From assembly GCF_023516575.1 (NCBI RefSeq), contig NZ_JAMGBE010000003.1, forward strand, positions 248,001 through 312,000: a stretch of 64,000 nucleotides of DNA, read 5' to 3'. Position 1 is the first letter of the stretch, and the number at the start of each line of letters is the position of its first letter. The translations under genes and the position numbers were made by a program. Origin of the DNA: Sphingomonas hankyongi (lineage in GTDB: Bacteria > Pseudomonadota > Alphaproteobacteria > Sphingomonadales > Sphingomonadaceae). Under the pieces are notes generated by a model. That model searched no databases. It was not told the DNA's origin and saw nothing but the letters and a program-made list of their open reading frames with translations. Below are positions 32,164 to 41,157 of the stretch, one piece after another.

Positions 32164-34026
32164 ATGATCAGACTCGTCGCGTCCGTTTCGCTTGGTGCAA
32201 TTGCCTTGGCCGCCTGCGCGGCTGCGGCGCCTCCGCCCCCATCGGTTGCAGCCGATGCCGGTCCTGCAGCAGCAGCACCGGCGGTCACGCGGACCCCAGA
32301 AGGAGCGCGGGAATTCATCGCGGACGTTGAGAAGGACCTTGGCGACTTCAACCTCATCGCCGGCCGCGCAGCCTGGGTGAACGCGACTTACATCAACGAC
32401 GATACCGATGCGCTGAACGCCTATTTCGGGACGATCGGGACCGAGAAGGGCGTCAAATATGCGACCGAGGCGGCGCAATGGCTGCAGGTCCCCGGCCTCG
32501 ATTCCGACACGACGCGCAAGCTGAACCTGCTTCGCGGCGCGCTGGTCCTCGCAGCGCCAACCACGCCCGGAGCGGCCGCGGAACTCAACGACATCACGAC
32601 GCGGCTTCAGTCGAGCTACGGCAAGGGGCGCGCCACCCACAACGGCAAGTCGATCACGGGCGACGACGCGGAGGCCCTGATGGGCTCGTTGCGCGATCCC
32701 AAGCAGACCGCCGAGATCTGGCAGAGCTGGCACGAGACGACCGGCCGCCCGATGCGGCAGGATTACCAGCACATGGTCGAGATCGCGAACGCCGGCGCGA
32801 AGGAGCTCGGCTATGCCGACACCGGCGCCATGTGGCGGTCCCAGTACGACATGACGCCGGAGCAATTCTCGGCGATGTACGAGCGCCTGCTGAACGAGCT
32901 GAAGCCGCTGTACACGCAGCTTCATTGCTACACGCGGGCCAAGCTCAATCAGAAATACGGCAATTCGGTCCAGCCGGCTTCGGGCCCGATCCGCGCGGAC
33001 CTGCTCGGGAATATGTGGGCGCAGGAATGGGGCAACATCTACGATGTCGTCGCCCCGAAAGGCGCGGGCGACGTCGGCTACGACCTCACCGACCTGCTCG
33101 TCGCGCACAAGTACACGCCCGAGCAGATGGTGAAGACCGGCGAGCGCTTTTACACCTCGCTCGGCTTCGCACCGCTTCCGGAGACCTTCTGGCAGAGGTC
33201 CCAGATCACGCGCCCGCGCGACCGCGAGGTGATCTGCCATGCATCGGCATGGGACGTGGATGCCAAGGACGACCTGCGCATCAAGATGTGCACCAAGGTC
33301 AATGCCGACGACTTCGTCACCATCCACCACGAGCTCGGCCACAATTTCTACCAGCGCGACTATAAGGATCAGTCGTTCCTCTATCAGAATGGCGCGAACG
33401 ACGGCTTCCACGAAGCGATCGGGGACTTCATCGCGCTTTCGGTCACGCCGGAATATCTCGTCCAGATCGGCCTGCTCGACCGCAGCAAGGTGCCGAGCGC
33501 CGACAAGGACGTCGGCCTGCTGCTTCGCCAGGCAATGGACAAGGTCGCCTTCATGCCCTTCGGCTATGTCGTCGACAAATGGCGGTATGGCGTGTTCGAC
33601 GGCTCGATCTCGGCGACGGGCTATGAAGCGGGCTGGACCAATCTGCGCCAGCAATATCAGGGCATCGTTCCGCCGGTCGCGCGCTCCGAGGCGGATTTCG
33701 ATCCGGGCGCGAAGTTCCACATCCCCGGCAACACGCCTTATGCCCGCTACCTTCTGGCGCGAGTGCTGCAGTTCCAGTTCTACAAGGCCGCCTGCGACAT
33801 GTCGGGGTGGCAGGGCCCGCTCCACCGCTGCAGCTTCTACGGCAACAAGCAGGTCGGGCAGCGCCTCGATGCAATGCTGAAGATTGGCGCTTCGCGGCCG
33901 TGGCCGGATGCGCTCGAGGCATTCACCGGTACGCGCGAGATTTCGGGCAAGCCGATGCTGGAATATTTCGCGCCGCTGCAGGCGTGGCTCGAGGAGCAGA
34001 ACCGCGGGCGCCAGTGCGGCTGGTGA
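32164..34026 (+). CDS. M2-family peptidyl-dipeptidase (ACE-like), lipoprotein
   Basis: This 620-aa protein is a bacterial relative of angiotensin-converting enzyme, which removes C-terminal dipeptides. The N-terminus MIRLVASVSLGAIALAACAA has a lipobox-like LAAC, so it is likely a lipoprotein in the periplasm. The zinc site is HELGH (residues 389-393) with the third ligand Glu417 in HEAIGD, exactly 24 residues later. Substrate motifs AWDVDAKDDLRIKMC and YGVFDG are also present. ATG 32164 follows GAGAGGAAG. A terminator follows at 34033. Confidence 0.95.
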   Translation: MIRLVASVSLGAIALAACAAAAPPPPSVAADAGPAAAAPAVTRTPEGAREFIADVEKDLGDFNLIAGRAAWVNATYINDDTDALNAYFGTIGTEKGVKYATEAAQWLQVPGLDSDTTRKLNLLRGALVLAAPTTPGAAAELNDITTRLQSSYGKGRATHNGKSITGDDAEALMGSLRDPKQTAEIWQSWHETTGRPMRQDYQHMVEIANAGAKELGYADTGAMWRSQYDMTPEQFSAMYERLLNELKPLYTQLHCYTRAKLNQKYGNSVQPASGPIRADLLGNMWAQEWGNIYDVVAPKGAGDVGYDLTDLLVAHKYTPEQMVKTGERFYTSLGFAPLPETFWQRSQITRPRDREVICHASAWDVDAKDDLRIKMCTKVNADDFVTIHHELGHNFYQRDYKDQSFLYQNGANDGFHEAIGDFIALSVTPEYLVQIGLLDRSKVPSADKDVGLLLRQAMDKVAFMPFGYVVDKWRYGVFDGSISATGYEAGWTNLRQQYQGIVPPVARSEADFDPGAKFHIPGNTPYARYLLARVLQFQFYKAACDMSGWQGPLHRCSFYGNKQVGQRLDAMLKIGASRPWPDALEAFTGTREISGKPMLEYFAPLQAWLEEQNRGRQCGW

Positions 34027-34032
34027 CGAAAA

Positions 34033-34057
34033 AAGGGGCGCCGGAAGGGCGCCCCTT
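34033..34057 (+). terminator. Intrinsic terminator after the M2 peptidase gene
   Basis: AAGGGGCGCC (34033-34042) pairs with GGCGCCCCTT (34048-34057) around a GGAAG loop. TTGTTCGTTT follows, adequate for intrinsic termination. Confidence 0.88.
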
Positions 34058-34079
34058 GTTCGTTTGACGGCCTGATTGC

Positions 34080-34514
34080 TTAGCTGATCGGCTGCTGCTT
34101 GGCCCGACCGCGGCCGCTGGCGCTGCCGGTCGATCCGCCGGTTTCCTTGAGCGTCAACGCTTCCTCGGCGAATTGCTGCTGCGTCTTGCCACGCGATGAG
34201 CGGCCGCTCTTGGCCGACACCAGTGCGTCGGTGCCGGTATCGCTATCCTCAAACGAGAACGCACCGCCCTCGCCCGAGCGCATGTTCTCCGCCCAGTCGG
34301 TAATCTGCTCGCTGAGATTGCTGAGCTGGTCGCTGATCTGGTTGCGGCGCGACCACAGGAATACGCCTGCGCCAACTGCCGCCGCGGCGCCGAGGGCCGC
34401 AGTCATCGGACGCTCGCGCGCCATGTCGACCATGCCGCTGCTGTACTGATTGCGGCCTTCGGGATTGTTGTTACGGCCGCGATTGCCGCCGCGGCTTCCT
34501 TGGTTACGAGCCAT
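34080..34514 (-). CDS. Small protein with one membrane segment, unknown function
   Basis: This 144-aa protein has a Gly/Arg/Asn-rich N-terminus (MARNQGSRGGNRGRNNN), a hydrophobic helix (MTAALGAAAAVGAGVFLWSRR, about residues 37-56) and a polar tail with helical and Ser/Gly-rich parts. The layout resembles YtxH-like or ElaB/YqjD-type membrane-tethered proteins, where a C-terminal or central helix tethers the protein to the inner membrane; direct homology is not evident. An ATG at 34514 is preceded by GGAGGAAA. It converges on the M2 gene. Confidence 0.6.
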   Translation of the reverse strand: MARNQGSRGGNRGRNNNPEGRNQYSSGMVDMARERPMTAALGAAAAVGAGVFLWSRRNQISDQLSNLSEQITDWAENMRSGEGGAFSFEDSDTGTDALVSAKSGRSSRGKTQQQFAEEALTLKETGGSTGSASGRGRAKQQPIS

Positions 34515-34630
34515 CGTTTTTCCTCCATTGGTTGTTACGCTCTCAATCTGATTAAACGATTGAGCGCGTTCGCCGTTTCGCCGCGCTGCGGCGACTCAGC
34601 GGTGAGGAGTGCCGATGGAGCGGCGGGTCG

Positions 34631-35119
34631 TCAGGCGGTCTGCAGCTGGTCGAGCATATATTCCGCGCTCGACGCTCGATACTCGCCGGGAGCCTCGACA
34701 TTCAGCTGCTCGACGACGCCGTCATTGACGATCATCGAGTAGCGTTGCGAGCGCTGACCCATGCCGAACTTGGCGCCGTCCATGGTGAGGCCCGTGGCTT
34801 CAGCGAAGTCGCCATTGCCGTCGGCAAGCATGGTGATGTCCTCGGAGCCATCGCGCGAACCCCAGGCCGACATGACGAACGGGTCGTTGACGGAAATGCA
34901 TGCGATCTCGTCGATCCCGGCGTCCCGCAGGTCTTGAGCCTTTTCGACGTAGGAGGGCAGGTGACGCGCCGAGCAGGTTGGCGTGAAGGCCCCCGGAACT
35001 GCGAACAGCGCGACCCGCTTCCCGCCGAAGAATTCGCTGCTGCTGGTCTGCTGCGGTCCTTCCGCTCCGGCAATCGCCAGCGGAACGTCGGGAAGGCGGT
35101 CACCTACCTGGATGGTCAT
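34631..35119 (-). CDS. Atypical peroxiredoxin (Prx5/AhpC-TSA-like)
   Basis: This 162-aa peroxide-reducing enzyme matches the Prx5 group: MTIQVGDRLPDVPL..., peroxidatic Cys in AVPGAFTPTCSARHLPSY (PxxxTxxC motif) and the ending RYSMIVNDGVVEQLNVE. Only one other Cys (ACISVND) is present, so it is probably 1-Cys or uses external thiols such as glutathione or glutaredoxin. ATG 35119 was chosen over an upstream in-frame start (MRGDKK) because it matches family N-termini. No other gene of the same unit is adjacent. Confidence 0.94.
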   Translation of the reverse strand: MTIQVGDRLPDVPLAIAGAEGPQQTSSSEFFGGKRVALFAVPGAFTPTCSARHLPSYVEKAQDLRDAGIDEIACISVNDPFVMSAWGSRDGSEDITMLADGNGDFAEATGLTMDGAKFGMGQRSQRYSMIVNDGVVEQLNVEAPGEYRASSAEYMLDQLQTA

Positions 35120-35218
35120 CTTCTTGTCTCCTCGCATCTGCGTCGAAGCGGCAGATAAGGCCGCCCACGGCAGCGCTCAAGGCTTGCCCACATCGGGGCT
35201 GCGGCCCATTGTTGGGCC

Positions 35219-35794
35219 GTGGCAGACGAACCGACCTTCCTGTCCGGCAAGTTGCTTCTAGCGATGCCGGGAATGGCCGATCCCCGCTTCGAGCGGGCCG
35301 TGATCGCCTTATGCGTCCATGACGAGAACGGTGCGATCGGGATCGGCATCGGTCACAAACGGGCGGGAATCAGCTTTAGAGGATTGCTCAAGCAATTGGA
35401 CATCGACCCCGGCCAGGCCCCGGACAATGCTGTGCACCACGGCGGACCGGTCGAGCCGGGGCGAGGCTTCATACTGCATTCCACGGACTGGGGCGGCCAG
35501 GACACGCTGCATGTCACGGGTCCCCGCGGAGAGATTTTCGCGATGACCGGAACGATCGACGTCCTGAAAGCGATCGCGGAGGGGCGGGGGCCGTCAAACT
35601 GGATCGCCTCGCTTGGCTATGCCGGCTGGGGCGAAGGGCAGCTGGATGAGGAAATGACGCGGCACGGCTGGTTCGCCGCGCAAGGAACGCCGCAGATCCT
35701 TTTCGACACGCCGACCGACGAACGATGGGCTGCCGCATTCAAGGCGGAAGGGATCGACACACGCCTTCTCGCAAGCGAGACAGGCGCCGCCTGA
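35219..35794 (+). CDS. YqgE/AlgH family protein
   Basis: This 191-aa protein is a clear YqgE: FLSGKLLLAMPGMADPRFERAVIALCVHDENGAIGIGI, the GGPV.PGRGFILHSTDW region and SLGYAGWGEGQLDEEM. The family's role is unknown; in pseudomonads AlgH affects alginate and virulence regulation. It starts at GTG 35219. The plus-strand ahcY gene follows 108 bases later behind a palindromic operator, and a divergent peroxiredoxin gene lies upstream. Confidence 0.93.
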   Translation: MADEPTFLSGKLLLAMPGMADPRFERAVIALCVHDENGAIGIGIGHKRAGISFRGLLKQLDIDPGQAPDNAVHHGGPVEPGRGFILHSTDWGGQDTLHVTGPRGEIFAMTGTIDVLKAIAEGRGPSNWIASLGYAGWGEGQLDEEMTRHGWFAAQGTPQILFDTPTDERWAAAFKAEGIDTRLLASETGAA

Positions 35795-35799
35795 CCATC

Positions 35800-35819
35800 A
35801 TATAAAGATTTCTTTATAT
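35800..35819. promoter_or_regulatory. Perfect palindrome, likely ArsR-family (SahR/SamR-type) operator for ahcY
   Basis: ATATAAAGA (35800-35808) and TCTTTATAT (35811-35819) are exact complements around TT. The site begins six bases after the yqgE stop and lies 84 bases upstream of the ahcY start. Palindromes of this AT-rich type upstream of ahcY are described for SAH-responsive ArsR-family regulators of methionine metabolism in proteobacteria. The regulator gene is not in the window, so the assignment is inference from position and memory of the motif. Confidence 0.7.
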
Positions 35820-35902
35820 TTGCCTTTGCGGCGGCGCCCGTCTAACGGCTCCGCCGACGGCGCTCCGTACAGCGCATCCTCAATCACTTGGAGATTTTCG
35901 AC

Positions 35903-37315
35903 GTGGCTACGCAGGCTGAAACACGTTTCAACGACTATGTCGTGAAGGACCTCGGCCTGGCCGATTTCGGGCGCAAGGAGATCGAGATCGCCGAGACCGA
36001 GATGCCGGGGCTGATGGCTCTCCGCGAAGAGTATGGCGCTTCCCAGCCGCTCAAGGGCGCGCGCATCACCGGTTCGCTTCATATGACGATCCAGACCGCG
36101 GTGCTCATCGAGACCCTAATCCATCTGGGTGCGGAAATCCGCTGGGCCAGCTGCAACATCTTTTCGACGCAGGACCATGCCGCCGCCGCGATCGCTGCCC
36201 GCAACATTCCGGTTTTCGCGGTGAAAGGTGAAACGCTCGAGGAATATTGGGCCTACGTTACGCGTATTTTCGACTGGGGCCACGACGAGACCTGTAACAT
36301 GATCCTGGACGATGGCGGGGACGCGACGATGTTCGCGCTCTGGGGTTACCGCGTCGAGAAAGGCGAAGAACTGTTCACTCCGTCAAATGAGGAAGAGGAA
36401 ATCTTCGTTGCGACGCTGAAGAAGTTCCTGGCGGAGCGCCCCGGTTACCTGACCAAGACGGTCGAAACCATCAAGGGCGTTTCGGAAGAGACGACGACGG
36501 GCGTTCACCGTCTTTATGAGCTGGCCAAGACCGGCAAGCTTCCGTTCCCGGCGATCAACGTCAACGACAGCGTCACCAAGTCCAAGTTCGACAACCTTTA
36601 CGGCTGCAAGGAATCTTTGGTCGACGCCATTCGCCGCGCGACCGACGTCATGCTTGCGGGAAAGGTGGCCTGCGTGGCCGGGTTCGGCGACGTCGGCAAG
36701 GGCTCGGCCGCTTCGCTCCGTAACGGCGGCGCCCGCGTGATCGTGACCGAAGTAGATCCGATCTGCGCGCTTCAGGCCGCGATGGAAGGTTACGAGGTGG
36801 TGACGATGGAAGAGGCTGCTCCGCGCGCGGACATCTTTGTCACCGCGACCGGCAACATGGACGTGATCACGCTCGACCACATGCGGGCGATGAAGGACAT
36901 GGCGATCGTTTCGAACATCGGCCACTTCGACAGCGAGATCCAGATCGGTGCGCTCGCCAATATGAAGTGGACGGAGATCAAGCCGCAGGTCGACGAAGTC
37001 GAGTTTCCCGACGGAAAGCGCATCATCGTCCTTTCGAAGGGCCGTCTCGTGAATCTCGGCAACGCCACCGGGCATCCGAGCTTCGTCATGTCGTCCTCGT
37101 TCACTAATCAGGTACTCGCCCAGATCGAACTGTGGACGAAGAGCGACCAGTACAAGAATGACGTCTATGTCCTCCCGAAGCACCTCGACGAAAAGGTCGC
37201 GCGGCTTCACCTCGGCAAGCTTGGCGTCCACCTGACGAAGCTGAACGACAAGCAGGCCGCCTATATCGGCGTATCGCCCGAAGGGCCGTTCAAGCCCGAC
37301 CATTATCGTTACTAA
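35903..37315 (+). CDS. ahcY: Adenosylhomocysteinase (SAH hydrolase)
   Basis: AhcY splits S-adenosylhomocysteine into adenosine and homocysteine, removing the product inhibitor of all SAM-dependent methylation. The 470-aa product has [19 protein letters not shown], the NAD-binding [22 protein letters not shown] and the invariant ending KPDHYRY. The start is taken at GTG 35903 because TTGGAG lies nine bases upstream; an in-frame TTG at 35888 has no such site. An inverted-repeat operator and a possible structured leader lie upstream. divL follows after 64 bases. Confidence 0.96.
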   Translation: MATQAETRFNDYVVKDLGLADFGRKEIEIAETEMPGLMALREEYGASQPLKGARITGSLHMTIQTAVLIETLIHLGAEIRWASCNIFSTQDHAAAAIAARNIPVFAVKGETLEEYWAYVTRIFDWGHDETCNMILDDGGDATMFALWGYRVEKGEELFTPSNEEEEIFVATLKKFLAERPGYLTKTVETIKGVSEETTTGVHRLYELAKTGKLPFPAINVNDSVTKSKFDNLYGCKESLVDAIRRATDVMLAGKVACVAGFGDVGKGSAASLRNGGARVIVTEVDPICALQAAMEGYEVVTMEEAAPRADIFVTATGNMDVITLDHMRAMKDMAIVSNIGHFDSEIQIGALANMKWTEIKPQVDEVEFPDGKRIIVLSKGRLVNLGNATGHPSFVMSSSFTNQVLAQIELWTKSDQYKNDVYVLPKHLDEKVARLHLGKLGVHLTKLNDKQAAYIGVSPEGPFKPDHYRY

Positions 37316-37379
37316 GCTCGGATTCTTCCGCCGCTAGAATAGCTTCCTTTTAGCTCCCCAGTCGCCCTATGAACTGGGC

Positions 37380-39743
37380 ATGGGGAGCATGGGATCGGCG
37401 GGGGTTGTGTGGGCAGTCGTTGCGCTCAGCCTTTTGTGGCTTGCGCTCGCCTTCACGCTCGCCGTTCGCGCGGCCAAGCGGTTGCAACTCGCTGAACAGG
37501 TCCTGGGGACAGCGCGAAGCACAAAGTCCCTTCTTGAGCGCACGCCCGCACGGCCCCTTCTGGTGAGACCTGACGATCGGGTTGAGGCCGATGAGCGTTT
37601 GATGCGCGACCTCGGCCTCAAGTCGCCGCCTGAGCGGCTTTCCGATCTTTGCGGCAACGATAGCGGGCTTGTCGCTGACGATCTTGCGCTGCTCGCCGAA
37701 GAGATACAGGCCGCGCGGGTTTCGGCGGGAGAAATCTCCTGCAAGGTGCGCGCGAATGGGTCGCCGCGGGTGTTCGAAGTCCGGGGAGCGCCTGCGCCCG
37801 AGCCGGAACCGGTCGGCAGCCTGCTTCTGTGGTTTTTCGATACAAGTGTCAGCGAAGAGGACCGGGCGCGCATTGCGTTGCGGCTGCGGCAGACCGAAGG
37901 GGCGCTCAATTCGCTCACACAGCTGATTGAGGCCGCTCCATTTCCCATGTGGTACCGTGGGCCGGACCTGAAGCTGGGACTGGTCAACAGCGCTTTCGTC
38001 CACGCCGTCGAAGGGGAAGATGCTGCAAGCGTGATCGCAAATGGTCTCGAACTCATCGATGCCGGCGGAGAGGAAAGCGCGGTCGCCGCGGCTCGCAAGG
38101 CTCTGGAAGGCGAGCGCATCAGCTCGCGGATGCAACCCGCCATCATTCGCGGTGAGCGGCGGATGCTCCGCGTCGTCAATGTGCCGCTCTCGACGGGCGC
38201 GGTCGCGGGGTTTGCGATCGACGTGCAGGATCTCGAGGACGCGCGGACCGAATTGTTGCGCCACATGGAATCCCAGCGTGAGCTGGCGGACCGGATGACG
38301 GCGGGCACGGCGCAGTTCGACGCGGAAAGAAACCTGAGTTTCTTCAACCGGCCGTTCGCCGTGATGGCCCAACTCGATCCCGAGTGGCTCGGTGAGAATC
38401 CGGAATTCGATCGCATCCTCGAGCGCATGCGCGACAACCAGCGCCTGCCTGAGGCGCGCGACTTTCCCGTGTGGAAGTCGGAGCGGCGTGGATGGTTCAC
38501 GAGCCCTGAAGAGGTCATCGAGGAGGAGTGGATGCTTCCCGGCGGCGACCATATTCGCGTCGTCGCCCAGCCGCTGCCGGATGGCGGTCTCCGGCTCATC
38601 CTGGAGGATAGGACTGAGCAGCTCCGTCTCGCGTCCGCCCGCGATACCCTGTTGCGGGTTCGCTCGGCGACCTTCGACAACCTCTTCGAGGCCATCAGCG
38701 TATTCGCGAGCGACGGTCGGCTGTACCTCTGGAATCGACGTTTCCGCGAGGATTGGGATCTCGACGAGGAATGGCTTGCCGAGCACCCGCGCGTGGACGA
38801 GCTCGTTCCCGCCATGGCCCGTAAGCTCGTCAACCCGACTGCCGCCGCGCAAATCCGGGAGATGGTGCGGCAGACGACGAATGAGCGACAGTCGGCAAAC
38901 GGCCGGGTCTCGATGACCGATGGCAGGCATTTCCAGTTTGCCGCGGTGCCGCTCCCGGACGGGAATGCGCTCTTCACGATGGTCGACGTGACGGATTCGA
39001 CCCGCATCGAGTCGGCGCTTCGGGAACGAGCCGCTGCGCTCGAGGAAGCGGATCGCGTGAAGACCGACTTCGTCGCGAACATGAGTTACGAGCTCCGCAC
39101 GCCTCTGACGTCGATCGGCGGCTTCGCGGAGATGCTTGAGGCCGGCTACGCAGGCAAGCTGACCGCGAAGGCCTCCGACTATGTTGCGGCCATCATGGAA
39201 GCCGTTGGCCGCCTTTCGAAGCTCGTCGACGACGTGCTCGACCTGACGACGGCAGATGGCCGCCCGGTGGCCCTGGAGCGTGAGCGCGTCGACATCGGCG
39301 GCCTCTGCCGGGCTGCCGCAGATGTCGCACGAGCGCGGGCCGACGAGAAGTCGCAGCGCCTCGATATCGAGATTTCCCCCGCCGCCGGATTCGTGATCGG
39401 CGACGTCCGACGACTGCGGGAGTCGGTCGAGCACGTCCTGCAAAATGCCATCGCCTACACTGACCGAAAGGGTCGCATCCGGCTTGAGGCGGATGGCGAT
39501 GAGGACAAGGCCGTCGTTCGGATCAGCGACAATGGCTCGGGCATCGCCGCCAAGGATTTACCACGCGTATTCAATCGGTTCGACCGCGTTGTTGAGGAGA
39601 ATGTTCGGGGTGAGGCGGCGCTCGGCCTGGGGTTGCCGCTGACCCGCCAATTCATTGAGGCACACGGCGGGACGGTCGAGCTCGAATCCAAGAAGGGGAA
39701 GGGGACCACCGTCACACTGACTGTGCCGCGCGGGCTTCAATGA
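37380..39743 (+). CDS. divL: DivL-like sensor kinase with Tyr at the phospho-site position
   Basis: This 787-aa protein has an N-terminal membrane helix (about residues 8-28), a coiled/PAS-rich region and a C-terminal kinase part. Two or three PAS-like domains lie near 190-290, 320-410 and 430-540. The dimerisation helix reads FVANMSYELRTPLTSI: Tyr570 stands where kinases have His. The ATP domain is intact (HVLQNAIAYT, DNGSGI, FNRFDR, GLGLPL). Caulobacter DivL shows the same substitution, a single N-terminal helix and similar length, and controls CckA through DivK. ahcY upstream and tsaE downstream (four-base overlap) fit the location of this gene in alphaproteobacteria. Confidence 0.85.
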   Translation: MGSMGSAGVVWAVVALSLLWLALAFTLAVRAAKRLQLAEQVLGTARSTKSLLERTPARPLLVRPDDRVEADERLMRDLGLKSPPERLSDLCGNDSGLVADDLALLAEEIQAARVSAGEISCKVRANGSPRVFEVRGAPAPEPEPVGSLLLWFFDTSVSEEDRARIALRLRQTEGALNSLTQLIEAAPFPMWYRGPDLKLGLVNSAFVHAVEGEDAASVIANGLELIDAGGEESAVAAARKALEGERISSRMQPAIIRGERRMLRVVNVPLSTGAVAGFAIDVQDLEDARTELLRHMESQRELADRMTAGTAQFDAERNLSFFNRPFAVMAQLDPEWLGENPEFDRILERMRDNQRLPEARDFPVWKSERRGWFTSPEEVIEEEWMLPGGDHIRVVAQPLPDGGLRLILEDRTEQLRLASARDTLLRVRSATFDNLFEAISVFASDGRLYLWNRRFREDWDLDEEWLAEHPRVDELVPAMARKLVNPTAAAQIREMVRQTTNERQSANGRVSMTDGRHFQFAAVPLPDGNALFTMVDVTDSTRIESALRERAAALEEADRVKTDFVANMSYELRTPLTSIGGFAEMLEAGYAGKLTAKASDYVAAIMEAVGRLSKLVDDVLDLTTADGRPVALERERVDIGGLCRAAADVARARADEKSQRLDIEISPAAGFVIGDVRRLRESVEHVLQNAIAYTDRKGRIRLEADGDEDKAVVRISDNGSGIAAKDLPRVFNRFDRVVEENVRGEAALGLGLPLTRQFIEAHGGTVELESKKGKGTTVTLTVPRGLQ

Positions 39744-40174
39744 ACCTCGAGGACGAGGCTGCGACCGCAGCTGCCGGCGCGCGACTCGCAACGGTGGCCC
39801 GGCCTGGCGACGTGATCACGCTTTCAGGCCCCCTTGGAGTCGGCAAGACGGCGTTTGCTCGCGGTTTCATCGGGGCACTTCGACATGAGGGGGAAGTGCC
39901 AAGCCCGAGCTTCTCGATCGTGCAGCCGTACGAGCAGCTGGAACCGCCCGTTTGGCATGTCGACCTGTATCGGCTTGAGGACGAATCCGAGCTGGACGAG
40001 CTTGGCCTGGATTCCGTCGCTGACGCGGTGCTTCTGGTCGAATGGCCTGATCGGGCGGGCGAGAATGCATGGCCCGATGCGCTCGCTCTGGCGTTGGACT
40101 TCGGCGAGAAAGGCTACAGAATCTTGACAGCGAAGGTGCCCCCGTCATGGGAGGGCCGATGGCCGTTTCCATGA
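39740..40174 (+). CDS. tsaE: tRNA t6A biosynthesis ATPase TsaE
   Basis: TsaE is the ATPase that acts with TsaB/TsaD to form threonylcarbamoyladenosine at tRNA position 37. The 144-aa protein has Walker A GPLGVGKTAF, the family segments VPSPSFSIVQPYE and HVDLYRLEDESELDELGLD, and the Trp-containing LVEWPDRAG. Its ATG overlaps the divL stop by four bases and its end overlaps amgK by 16, so it is translated within a tight polycistronic unit. MtaB, which modifies the same t6A nucleotide, is encoded elsewhere in the window. Confidence 0.95.
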   Translation: MNLEDEAATAAAGARLATVARPGDVITLSGPLGVGKTAFARGFIGALRHEGEVPSPSFSIVQPYEQLEPPVWHVDLYRLEDESELDELGLDSVADAVLLVEWPDRAGENAWPDALALALDFGEKGYRILTAKVPPSWEGRWPFP

Positions 40175-41157
40175 GTCCCCCCGCGCATGCGCATGATTTC
40201 CTTGCCGGTTGTGGCTGGCAGGGTGCCGAGATCCTTCCGCTTGCGGGGGATGCGTCTTTCCGTCGTTACTTCCGAGTAGTGCGCGGCGATGACACTGCGG
40301 TGCTGATGGATGCGCCCCCGCCGCACGAGGATCCGCGGCCATTCGTCGCGGTGGCCGAATGGCTTGCGTCGGTGGGTTTGAGCGCTCCGCAGATTCTCGC
40401 TCGCGACTTGGAAAAGGGCATGCTCCTGCTCGCCGACTTCGGTGACTGGAGGCTGAGGGAGTTCCTCGACGACGATCCCCGTCGGGAGAAGGACCTCTAC
40501 GCACTTGCCACGGATGTCCTGGTCCATCTGCACCAGCACCCGCCCATGCCCGGATTGAAGGTTCACAGCCTCGAGCAATGGCTGGAGGAGCTGAAGCTTT
40601 TCACCGACTGGTACTGCCCCGCGGTCGGATTGGAGGTGGATGCGCAGGCTTACCAGGCCGCATGGCAAGGCGCCCTGAAACCGGTCGCCGAGGACGGCCT
40701 TAGCCCCGTAACGGTACTGCGCGACTATCATGCCGAGAATGTCATGCTGGTCGAAGGGCGCGCGGGCGTCGAGCATTTCGGCCTTCTGGACTTCCAGGAC
40801 GCCCTGGCCGGCCATCCGGCTTACGATCTTGCGTCGGTTCTCGAGGACGCCCGTCGGGACGTTCCGGAAGAGATCGAGGACGCCATGATTGCCCGCTACG
40901 TAGCCGCGACTGGGCAGGATCAGCGCTTCGAGCAGGCCTATTGGGCGCTCGCCGCACAGCGCAATACGCGCATCCTCGGCGTTTTCACGCGCCTGTGGAA
41001 GCGGGACAACAAGCCGCATTACCGTCGTTTCCAGCCGCGCATGTGGGGTCTTCTCGAGCGCGACCTTGCGCAGCCTAACCTGGAGCCGGTCAAGGCGTGG
41101 TTCGACGAGCACCTGCCGCTCGAGTTTCGGCGCGAGCCCTGGAGTGAGGCGGCATGA
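40159..41157 (+). CDS. amgK: N-acetylmuramate/N-acetylglucosamine kinase AmgK (aminoglycoside-phosphotransferase fold)
   Basis: AmgK phosphorylates the anomeric hydroxyl of MurNAc and GlcNAc recovered from the wall, the first step of a shortcut to UDP-MurNAc. The 332-aa protein has the kinase-like N-lobe (GDASFRRYFRVV), catalytic loop LRDYHAENVM and metal-binding LLDFQDALAGHPAYDL. ATG 40159 was chosen: GGGAGG lies four bases upstream, and it overlaps tsaE. murU follows with an ATGA overlap, the same pair as in pseudomonads. The pathway makes synthesis partly independent of MurA, the fosfomycin target. Confidence 0.93.
   Translation: MAVSMSPPAHAHDFLAGCGWQGAEILPLAGDASFRRYFRVVRGDDTAVLMDAPPPHEDPRPFVAVAEWLASVGLSAPQILARDLEKGMLLLADFGDWRLREFLDDDPRREKDLYALATDVLVHLHQHPPMPGLKVHSLEQWLEELKLFTDWYCPAVGLEVDAQAYQAAWQGALKPVAEDGLSPVTVLRDYHAENVMLVEGRAGVEHFGLLDFQDALAGHPAYDLASVLEDARRDVPEEIEDAMIARYVAATGQDQRFEQAYWALAAQRNTRILGVFTRLWKRDNKPHYRRFQPRMWGLLERDLAQPNLEPVKAWFDEHLPLEFRREPWSEAA

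Noticed and set aside
31972-33825. 617-codon minus-strand frame opposite the M2 peptidase gene
   Set aside because: Repetitive Val/Asp/Leu/Arg composition with no family signal; the plus strand has HELGH, Glu ligand and a lipoprotein signal.
37350-39443. Long minus-strand open frame (697 codons) antisense to divL
   Set aside because: Composition is rich in Arg, Leu, His and Gly with no motif or membrane pattern; it mirrors the codon bias of the coding strand, which carries clear kinase and PAS features.
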